DNA of 5,538 nucleotides, taken from NCBI GenBank assembly GCA_023445705.1, contig JAEXKM010000168.1, forward strand, positions 1-5,538. The letters are read 5' to 3'. A program made the position numbers and the translations under genes. Below the pieces are notes generated by a model. It had not been told where the DNA came from, did no database searches, and was given only the letters and a program-made list of their open reading frames with translations. Numbering within the stretch: position 1 is the stretch's first letter; every line of letters begins with the position of its first letter. Below are positions 1 to 5,150 of the stretch, piece by piece. This stretch comes from Pseudomonadota bacterium (GTDB taxonomy: Bacteria; Pseudomonadota; Alphaproteobacteria; Caulobacterales; Caulobacteraceae).

Positions 1-47
1 CCCCCAGCGGGGGAGCATCTTAGGAGACGAGATCCTCCCCTCGGGGG
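1..47 (-). terminator. Strong hairpin downstream of zapA
   Basis: Positions 10-15 (GGGGAG) pair with 35-40 (CTCCCC). After one C:C mismatch, 17-20 (ATCT) pair with 30-33 (AGAT), leaving a 9-nt loop. CCCCC at 1-5 can extend the stem with GGGGG at 43-47. The structure starts 16 bp past the zapA stop codon, so it fits a 3' end or processing signal for zauP-zapA. No U-tract is seen, and the window ends at the base of the stem. In many proteobacteria the 6S RNA gene lies just downstream of zapA, so this could instead be the first part of a structured RNA. The sequence available is too short to tell. Confidence 0.4.
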
Positions 48-63
48 TCGCCGACAAGCCGAC

Positions 64-390
64 CTACCCGTTCGCCAGCTTCTCGATCCGCTTGGCCGCG
101 CTTTCCAGCGCGCCGACGGCGCGGGTCTCCACCCGGGCCTGATCCGACTGGAACCGCGCCAGCTCGGCCTGCACCACCGAGAGCCGGCCCTTCAGGTCGC
201 TGAGCTCGTCGGCCAGCAAGAGGGCTCCCATCAGGAAGAGCCGCGTCTCGCCGAGCTGGCCCATGTCCTCGGACACCTGCCGCACCTGTCGGTCGAACAG
301 CCGGCCCAGCTCCAGCAGGTGCTGCTCCTGCCCGTCCTCGCAGCCGACCGCATAGGGACGTCCGTTCACGGTGATGTTGACCTGGGCCAT
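64..390 (-). CDS. zapA: Cell division protein ZapA
   Basis: This gene encodes a 108-residue cytoplasmic protein of the ZapA family, which binds FtsZ and promotes bundling and focusing of the Z-ring. The N-terminal half (about residues 1-45) has the usual ZapA head pattern: a short beta segment with VNGRPYAV, then a helix with HLLELGRLFDRQV. It is followed by the family's hydrophobic central helix (about 50-66, with LFLMGALLLADEL). The rest is a charged heptad-like helix, expected to form the antiparallel coiled coil of the dimer or tetramer. Length matches the family (about 100-110 residues). The start is ATG at 388-390, with GGAGG 9 nt upstream inside the last codons of zauP. Only 4 bp separate it from the zauP stop, so the two genes are very probably cotranscribed and translationally coupled. 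Confidence 0.95.
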   Translation of the reverse strand: MAQVNITVNGRPYAVGCEDGQEQHLLELGRLFDRQVRQVSEDMGQLGETRLFLMGALLLADELSDLKGRLSVVQAELARFQSDQARVETRAVGALESAAKRIEKLANG

Positions 391-394
391 GGGC

Positions 395-685
395 TTACGC
401 CTCCTCGGTCTCTTCGATCTCGTCGGAGTTCTCGTTGGCGAGCGCGGATTTGATCTCGGCGATGGCGCGACCCAGGGCCGCAGACGCCTCGGCTCCGGCG
501 GCCTCCAGCTCTTTCTCGCGGACCTTCGCCTTCTCGAGCTCGGCCGCCAGCTGCGCGCTGCCCTGATCGAACAGGTCGGCGCTCTTGGACGCCCCGGCCG
601 CCAGGCGTTGCTCGAGTTGGGAGATCGCTCGATCCAGCCGCTTTACGGCCTGATCCAGGGGGCTCTCCGCCGTCGGCTCCCGCAT
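395..685 (-). CDS. zauP: ZapA-partner coiled-coil protein ZauP (DUF4164 family)
   Basis: This gene encodes a 96-residue soluble protein that is almost entirely helical. From about residue 10 to 82 it shows heptad-like spacing of Leu, Ile and Ala with many Glu, Lys and Arg residues, and it ends in an acidic tail rich in Glu. It has no signal peptide or membrane segment. Size, composition and position directly upstream of zapA match the DUF4164 family. The Caulobacter member, ZauP (ZapA upstream protein), works with ZapA to focus the cytokinetic Z-ring. The ATG at 683-685 is preceded by a good Shine-Dalgarno sequence (AGGAG, positions 699 down to 695). The assignment rests on synteny and coiled-coil character. 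Coiled coils diverge quickly, so sequence alone is weaker evidence than for zapA. Confidence 0.85.
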   Translation of the reverse strand: MREPTAESPLDQAVKRLDRAISQLEQRLAAGASKSADLFDQGSAQLAAELEKAKVREKELEAAGAEASAALGRAIAEIKSALANENSDEIEETEEA

Positions 686-715
686 GTTCGCAAGCTCCTA
701 AACTGTGTCCGTTAA

Positions 716-744
716 TCTATAGCCTGCGTCGGGCGCGCGCCGAA
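716..744 (-). promoter_or_regulatory. Candidate promoter of zauP-zapA
   Basis: Read on the minus strand, GCTATAGA (723 to 716) resembles the Caulobacter housekeeping -10 (GCTANAWC), with a TATAGA core. A poor -35 match, TTCGGC (744 to 739), lies 17 bp upstream. A start near 709 would give a leader of about 24 nt that includes the zauP AGGAG. The -10 is convincing by eye and the -35 is weak. Confidence 0.35.
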
Positions 745-782
745 ACCCGCCCTGTGGCGTGACGCTTCCTTGACCCTGCACG

Positions 783-796
783 CCTCGCGTGCGAGG
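783..796. promoter_or_regulatory. 14-bp palindrome upstream of tkt (candidate operator)
   Basis: CCTCGC at 783-788 and GCGAGG at 791-796 form a perfect inverted repeat around a central GT. It lies 42 bp before the chosen tkt start and just downstream of a -35-like TTGACC (770-775). I could not find a convincing -10 at the right distance. The symmetry and position fit a repressor or activator site, but short palindromes arise by chance in GC-rich DNA and I recognise no regulator for it. Confidence 0.25.
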
Positions 797-838
797 GGCG
801 CGCGCAAATCCCCGCCAGAGCATCGGAACCCGAAAGAA

Positions 839-2809
839 ATGCCCGCACCGCTGCAGACCATGGCCGACGCCATCCGCGTCCTCTCTATGGACGCCGTCGA
901 ACAGGCCGCGTCGGGCCACCCCGGCATGCCCATGGGCATGGCCGACGTCGCCACCGTGCTCTGGACCAAGTTCCTGAAATTCGACGCCAGCCAGCCGGAA
1001 TGGGCCGACCGCGACCGCTTCGTGCTGTCGGCCGGCCACGGCTCGATGCTGCTCTACAGCCTGCTGCACCTCACCGGCTTCAAGGCCATGACCCTGGAGC
1101 AGATCAAGAACTTCCGGCAGTGGGGCTCGAACACCGCCGGCCACCCCGAATACGGCCATACCCCCGGCGTCGAGACCACCACCGGCCCGCTGGGCCAAGG
1201 ACTGGCCACCGCCGTCGGCATGGCCATGGCCGAGCGTCACATGGCCGCGCGGTTCGGCGCCGACCTGGTCGACCACCGCACCTGGGTCATCTGCGGCGAC
1301 GGCTGCCTGATGGAAGGCGTCAGCCATGAGGCGATCAGCCTCGCCGGCCGCCTGAAGCTCGCCAAGCTGACCCTGCTCTGGGACGACAACGACGTGACCA
1401 TCGACGGCGCGGTGTCGCTGGCCGAGAGCGGCGACCAGGTCGCCCGCTTCAAGGCCGCCGGCTGGGCGGTGAAGAAGATCGACGGCCACGACTATGGCCA
1501 GATCCGCCGGGCCCTGGCCTGGGCCACCAAGCAGGACCGCCCCAGCCTGATCGCCTGCAAGACCAAGATCGGCAAGGGCGCGGCGACCATGGAAGGTCAC
1601 CACAAGACCCACGGCGCGGCCCTGGGCGCCCAGGAAATCGCCGCCACCCGCCAGAAGATGGGCTGGGCGAGCGAAGCCTTCGCCCTTCCGGACGAGGTCG
1701 TGAAGCCCTGGCGCTCGGCCGGCCGTCGCGGTGCCAAGGACCGCAAGGCCTGGGAAAAGCGCCTGGCCGGCTCGCCCCACGGCGCGGTCTTCCAGCGCGC
1801 GGTGAAGGGCGAACTGCCCGCCGACGCCTTCGAACGCCTCGACGCCCACATCGCCGAGGCCGTCGCCTCCAAGCCCGCTGCAGCCACCCGCCAGCACTCC
1901 GGCTCGGCCCTCGACGCGCTCTTCCCGGCGATCCCGGAAATGCTCGGCGGCTCGGCCGACCTGACCGGCTCGAACAACACCTTCGTCAAGAACACCCAGA
2001 TCTTCGACACGCCCGACTATTCGGGCCGCTATGTGAACTACGGCGTGCGCGAGTTCGGCATGGCCGCGGCGATGAACGGTATGGCCCTGCACGGCGGCGT
2101 CATTCCCTATGGCGGCGCCTTCATGGTGTTCTCGGACTACAGCCGCCCGGCGATCCGCCTGGGCGCCCTGATGGGCGTGCGCGTGGTCCACGTCATGACC
2201 CACGACTCCATCGGGGTCGGCGAGGACGGCCCGACGCACCAGCCGATCGAGCACCTGGCCAGCCTGCGGGCCATGCCCAACCTGAACGTCTTCCGCCCCG
2301 CCGACGCGGTCGAGACCGCCGAGTGCTGGAAGATCGCCCTGCAGACCAAGAAGACCCCGGCCTTCATGGCCCTGTCGCGCCAGAAGGTCCCGGCCGTCCG
2401 CGTCTCCGCGCCGGAAAATCTCTCGGCCAAGGGCGCCTACGAACTGAAGGCCGCCAGCGGCGAAGCCAAGGTGACGATCTTCGCCTCGGGCACCGAGGTC
2501 TCGATCGCCGTCGCCGCCCAGGGCCTGCTCGAGGCCGAGGGCGTGCCGACCCGCGTCGTCTCCACCCCCTGTTGGGAGCTGTTCGAAGCCCAACCGGAAG
2601 CCTATCGGCAGCAAGTGATCGGCAAGGCGCCGGTCCGCGTCGCCGTCGAGGCCGCCGCCGCCTTCGGGTGGGAGCGTTTCATCGGTGAAAACGGGGCCTT
2701 CGTGGGCATGCACGGTTGGGGCGCCAGCGCTCCGGCCGACCGCCTCTACAAGGAGTTCGGCATCACCGCCGAGGCTGTGGCCGCCGCGGCGAAAGCCAAG
2801 CTGGCCTAG
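839..2809 (+). CDS. tkt: Transketolase
   Basis: This gene encodes a complete 656-residue thiamine-diphosphate enzyme of the non-oxidative pentose phosphate pathway, which transfers two-carbon ketol units between ketose and aldose phosphates. The pyrophosphate-binding domain has SGHPGMPMG with His27, SAGHGS with His67, and the GDG motif at 153-155 followed by DDN with Asn184, a cofactor and metal ligand. The pyrimidine-binding domain carries the cofactor-activating glutamate in YGVREFGMA (Glu405) and HDSIGVGEDGPTHQP with His455. A normal C-terminal domain follows. Length is typical (about 655-670). I chose ATG 839 because the protein then begins close to the conserved MADAIRVLSMDA. Its ribosome site is weak (GGA at 825-827 plus a GAAAGA purine run). 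An upstream in-frame TTG at 770 would add 23 Arg- and Pro-rich residues unlike the family. The gene is divergent from zauP-zapA. Confidence 0.97.
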   Translation: MPAPLQTMADAIRVLSMDAVEQAASGHPGMPMGMADVATVLWTKFLKFDASQPEWADRDRFVLSAGHGSMLLYSLLHLTGFKAMTLEQIKNFRQWGSNTAGHPEYGHTPGVETTTGPLGQGLATAVGMAMAERHMAARFGADLVDHRTWVICGDGCLMEGVSHEAISLAGRLKLAKLTLLWDDNDVTIDGAVSLAESGDQVARFKAAGWAVKKIDGHDYGQIRRALAWATKQDRPSLIACKTKIGKGAATMEGHHKTHGAALGAQEIAATRQKMGWASEAFALPDEVVKPWRSAGRRGAKDRKAWEKRLAGSPHGAVFQRAVKGELPADAFERLDAHIAEAVASKPAAATRQHSGSALDALFPAIPEMLGGSADLTGSNNTFVKNTQIFDTPDYSGRYVNYGVREFGMAAAMNGMALHGGVIPYGGAFMVFSDYSRPAIRLGALMGVRVVHVMTHDSIGVGEDGPTHQPIEHLASLRAMPNLNVFRPADAVETAECWKIALQTKKTPAFMALSRQKVPAVRVSAPENLSAKGAYELKAASGEAKVTIFASGTEVSIAVAAQGLLEAEGVPTRVVSTPCWELFEAQPEAYRQQVIGKAPVRVAVEAAAAFGWERFIGENGAFVGMHGWGASAPADRLYKEFGITAEAVAAAAKAKLA

Positions 2810-2826
2810 GATTTCTCCTCCAGAGC

Positions 2827-2863
2827 CGGCAGGTTTCGGCGAACATCGTCACGAAACCTGCCG
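2827..2863 (+). promoter_or_regulatory. Perfect 12-bp stem-loop between tkt and purT
   Basis: CGGCAGGTTTCG (2827-2838) is exactly complementary to CGAAACCTGCCG (2852-2863), around a 13-nt loop. It lies 17 bp after the tkt stop, and its 3' arm ends two bases before the purT Shine-Dalgarno (AGGA, 2866-2869). No T-tract follows, so a classical intrinsic terminator is doubtful. It could attenuate or insulate purT from tkt transcription, stabilise the tkt 3' end, or serve as an operator at DNA level. I do not recognise a known riboswitch class. Confidence 0.55.
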
Positions 2864-2877
2864 ATAGGAAACCAAAT

Positions 2878-4077
2878 ATGCGCCTCGGAACGCCGCTCTC
2901 GCCCACCGCCGTCAAGGTCATGCTCCTGGGCTCGGGCGAGCTCGGCAAGGAGGTCGCCATCGAGCTTCAGCGGCTCGGCTGCGAGGTCATCGCCGTCGAC
3001 CGCTACGAGGGCGCGCCGGCCATGCAGGTCGCCCATCGCAGCCACGTCATCGCCATGACCGACGCCGCGGCGCTGCGGGCCGTGGTCGAGGCCGAGCGTC
3101 CGCACCTGATCGTGCCCGAGATCGAGGCCATCGCCACCGACGAACTGGTGAGGATCGAAGCCGAGGGGCTGGCCACGGTCATTCCGACCGCCCGCGCCGC
3201 CCAACTGACCATGAACCGCGAGGGCATCCGCCGGCTGGCCGCCGAGACGCTGGGCCTGCCGACCTCGCCCTACGCCTTCGCCTCTTCCGAGGCCGAGCTC
3301 GCCGAGGCGGCGGCTCAGATCACCGGTTTCCCCTGCTTCGTGAAGCCGGTGATGTCGTCCTCCGGCAAGGGCCAATCGTACGTTGACGACCCCGAGGGCG
3401 TCGCCCAGGCCTGGCGCTACGCGCTCGAAGGCGGCCGGGTCGAACAGCCCCGCGTGATCGTCGAGGGCAAGGTCGAGTTCGATTTCGAGATCACCCTGCT
3501 GACGGTCCGCTTCATCGGTTCGGACGGCCAGCACGACGTCGCCTTCTGCGAGCCCGTGGGCCACCGTCAGGTCAAGGGGGACTATGTCGAGAGCTGGCAG
3601 CCCCAGGCCATGAGCCAGGCGGCGCTGGCCAGGGCGCGGGACATCGCCCGCGAAGTCACCGGGGAGCTCGGCGGCCTCGGACTCTTCGGGGTCGAGCTCT
3701 TCGTCCGCGGCGACGAGGTCTGGTTCTCGGAAGTCAGCCCGCGACCTCACGACACGGGCCTGGTCACCCTGGCCACCCAGTACCAGAGCGAGTTCGCCCT
3801 GCACGCCCGGGCGATCCTCGGCCTGCCGGTGAACACCGCCCTGCGCGAACCGGGCGCCAGCGCGGTGATCTATGGCGGGATGGAAGCCAAGGGGATCGCC
3901 TTCGAAGGCGTCGCCGAGGCCCTGAGCGTCCCGGGCTCGGACATTCGCCTGTTCGGCAAGCCGGAAGCCTTCGAGCGCCGCCGGATGGGCGTGGCCCTGG
4001 CCCGCGGATCCGACGTCGACGAAGCCCGCGAACGCGCTCGCGAGGCGGCCGCCCGGGTCAAGCCGGTCGCCGGCTAA
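2878..4077 (+). CDS. purT: Formate-dependent phosphoribosylglycinamide formyltransferase (GAR transformylase 2)
   Basis: This gene encodes a 399-residue cytoplasmic ATP-grasp enzyme that makes formyl-GAR from GAR, formate and ATP in step 3 of purine synthesis. It needs no folate, unlike PurN. The N-terminal pre-ATP-grasp domain has MLLGSGELGKEVA (from residue 15; Glu21-Leu22 in the GAR-binding loop), then VDRYEGAPAMQVAHRSHVI and VPEIEAIATD. The ATP-grasp domain has TMNREGIRRLAAE, then FVKPVMSSSGKGQS with Lys156. The magnesium-binding glutamates are Glu273 (GVELFV) and Glu285 (FSEVSPRPHDTG), 12 apart as expected. The C-terminal domain includes IRLFGKPEAFERRRMGVALA. Length and collinearity fit E. 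coli PurT (392 residues). ATG 2878 was chosen because homology starts there; TAGGA lies 8 nt upstream. The frame remains open further upstream, but into tkt. It may be cotranscribed with tkt, although a strong hairpin lies between them. Confidence 0.97.
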   Translation: MRLGTPLSPTAVKVMLLGSGELGKEVAIELQRLGCEVIAVDRYEGAPAMQVAHRSHVIAMTDAAALRAVVEAERPHLIVPEIEAIATDELVRIEAEGLATVIPTARAAQLTMNREGIRRLAAETLGLPTSPYAFASSEAELAEAAAQITGFPCFVKPVMSSSGKGQSYVDDPEGVAQAWRYALEGGRVEQPRVIVEGKVEFDFEITLLTVRFIGSDGQHDVAFCEPVGHRQVKGDYVESWQPQAMSQAALARARDIAREVTGELGGLGLFGVELFVRGDEVWFSEVSPRPHDTGLVTLATQYQSEFALHARAILGLPVNTALREPGASAVIYGGMEAKGIAFEGVAEALSVPGSDIRLFGKPEAFERRRMGVALARGSDVDEARERAREAAARVKPVAG

Positions 4078-4089
4078 CCGACCCTCACT

Positions 4090-4120
4090 CGTCATCCTAG
4101 GCCTCGTGCCTAGGATGACG
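4090..4120. terminator. 13-bp perfect palindromic hairpin between convergent genes
   Basis: CGTCATCCTAGGC (4090-4102) pairs perfectly with GCCTAGGATGACG (4108-4120) around a CTCGT loop. It starts 12 bp after the purT stop and lies 22 bp from the end of the convergent lipoprotein gene, so it could end transcription from both sides. No T-tract is present on either strand. Palindromes with a GTCATCC...GGATGAC core are often dispersed intergenic repeats in alphaproteobacteria, so it may also be a REP-like copy. Only one copy is in this window. Confidence 0.6.
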
Positions 4121-4123
4121 GAC

Positions 4124-4139
4124 GGGCGATAACCCGCCC
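4124..4139. terminator. Second small hairpin before the lipoprotein gene end
   Basis: GGGCG (4124-4128) pairs with CGCCC (4135-4139) around ATAACC. It sits directly between the larger palindrome and the stop codon of the minus-strand gene, so a transcript of that gene would meet this hairpin first and the 13-bp one second. It is short and lacks a T-tract, and a role in termination is inferred. Confidence 0.35.
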
Positions 4140-4142
4140 CCC

Positions 4143-4982
4143 TCACTTGGCCGGCAAGGGCTTCAGCGCCGTCTCGGCGATGCGCCAGCGACGCTGCTCT
4201 TCGGTGGAACCGGGCACGTTGTTGACCCGGCGCAGGCTGACCGGCCCATTCATGTGGACCTCTTCGCCGCTCTTCAGCCGGCCGTAGATCACCACCGGGA
4301 CCTGGACGTAGAGCGAGCCCGCTCCGCCCTCGATCTCGCCGGGGGCGCCGATCTCGGCATTGTAGCTCGCGTACTTGTCGAAGCTGGCCGCGAAGGCCTG
4401 GGCGGTCATGCCGCTGGCCTTGCCGCCGTCGCTCCAGAGCTTCCAGGCCTCGTCGTACTTCTTGGCGCCGATCAGGGCGAAGTAGCTCTGCACCACATTG
4501 GCCGCGCCTTGCGCGCTTTCCGGCGTGAACGGAGCCTCGGAAACCGGGGCGCGGTCGTCGGGAAGACCGCCCGGCGCGCCCGGGGGCGGGGGGGAAACGG
4601 GCGCGGTCGAGGCGTCCGGCGCCTTGCAGTTCACGCCCTGGGCGGTGGCGATGTCTTCGCCGGGGGCCAGCGGGCTGAGCTGGCCCTGGTCCATGCCCTT
4701 GGTCCACCACTGCAGGCCATCGCCAGTATAGCGCGCGCCGCTGGCGGAAATGGCGATTTTCAGGGTGCGGTTGCGGCCGTCGACATCGACGATGGCGGTC
4801 TCGGGATCAGGGTAGCTGGCGCGAATGGTGCGGCCGTCGTCGCAGACGTAGGTGGCCGTGGGCGCGGCAGGCGCCGGGGCCTTTTCGGACGTCTTCGCCT
4901 GCTGCTGTTCAGTTCGTCCGCACGCCACGAGAGCAATCGCGGCCAATGCAAGAGCAGCCGCAGTCACGTGATGCTTCGCCAC
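4143..4982 (-). CDS. Predicted lipoprotein with MliC-type lysozyme-inhibitor domain and C-terminal NTF2-like domain
   Basis: This gene encodes a 279-residue envelope protein. A hydrophobic N-terminal segment ends in the lipobox LVAC (lipidated Cys21). Gly at +2 gives no inner-membrane retention signal, so outer-membrane anchoring is likely. Residues about 42-119 match the MliC family, periplasmic inhibitors of c-type lysozyme: YVCDDGRTI, then SASGARY with Ser81, then WWTKG with Lys95. The 14-residue spacing fits the Ser/Lys pair that MliC proteins insert into the lysozyme active site. Cys47 and Cys119 could form the family disulfide. A Pro-rich linker (about 122-155) leads to a domain of about 120 residues (VVQSYFALIGAKKYDEAWKLW to RRWRIAE) that resembles an NTF2-like fold; I do not know its role. 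The start is GTG (4982-4980) with AAGGA about 8 nt upstream. It is convergent with purT and divergent from gap. Inhibitor activity is inferred. Confidence 0.85.
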   Translation of the reverse strand: MAKHHVTAAALALAAIALVACGRTEQQQAKTSEKAPAPAAPTATYVCDDGRTIRASYPDPETAIVDVDGRNRTLKIAISASGARYTGDGLQWWTKGMDQGQLSPLAPGEDIATAQGVNCKAPDASTAPVSPPPPGAPGGLPDDRAPVSEAPFTPESAQGAANVVQSYFALIGAKKYDEAWKLWSDGGKASGMTAQAFAASFDKYASYNAEIGAPGEIEGGAGSLYVQVPVVIYGRLKSGEEVHMNGPVSLRRVNNVPGSTEEQRRWRIAETALKPLPAK

Positions 4983-5087
4983 GCGCCGTTCCTTCTATAG
5001 CCCAGGTCCAGCGCAACGCTTCGCCCGCTTTTCCGTTCCCCAAATTCGACTATTGCGAGGTTTCCTGGCGAATAAGGCTTGCAGGGC

Positions 5088-5113
5088 TTGACTCAGAACC
5101 CGGTGGCCTCAAG
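5088..5113 (+). promoter_or_regulatory. Candidate gap promoter overlapping a GANTC site
   Basis: TTGACTC (5088-5094) matches the Caulobacter housekeeping -35 (TTGACGS) at six of seven positions. Eleven bases later comes GCCTCAAG (5106-5113), a poor -10 (consensus GCTANAWC). Transcription would start near 5120, leaving a leader of about 30 nt with the gap ribosome site. A CcrM-type GANTC site (GACTC, 5090-5094) lies inside the -35. GGCTTG is repeated at 5076-5081 and 5085-5090. The -35 is good, the -10 doubtful. Confidence 0.35.
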
Positions 5114-5150
5114 AAACCGCGGCAAATCAACTGGCTCAGGAGTCTCTCGA

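Noticed and set aside
711..716. GTTAAT as a CtrA half-site in the zauP-tkt intergenic region
   Set aside because: Only one TTAA half is present; the second TTAA expected after 7 bases is missing.
770..838. TTG at 770 as an upstream start of tkt
   Set aside because: It would add 23 Arg- and Pro-rich residues absent from transketolases. The region also carries a -35-like box and a palindrome, so it is better read as promoter DNA.
698..2713. 671-codon open frame on the minus strand opposite tkt
   Set aside because: The translation is Gly/Ala/Arg/His/Asp-rich with no recognisable domain. It covers a fully conserved transketolase and is the usual antisense shadow of a high-GC gene with strong third-position bias.
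2716..2877. Upstream extension of purT into tkt
   Set aside because: The 54 extra residues are out of frame with tkt coding sequence, show no similarity to PurT, and would bypass a good ribosome site in front of ATG 2878.
2806..4710. 634-codon open frame on the minus strand opposite purT and running into the lipoprotein gene
   Set aside because: It overlaps two well-supported genes, crosses the palindromic spacer, has low-complexity composition and resembles no family. It is a GC-bias artefact.
4254..5000. 248-codon open frame on the plus strand opposite the lipoprotein gene
   Set aside because: It lies antisense to a gene with a clear signal sequence, lipobox and MliC motifs. Its own product is Gly/Arg/Ala-rich without domains.
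4994..5001. GCTATAGA on the minus strand as the -10 of the lipoprotein gene
   Set aside because: Transcription from it would start about 7 bases downstream, within or past the AAGGA ribosome site, and no -35 sits at a suitable distance. A leaderless start would need an unusual spacing of 11 bases to the GTG.
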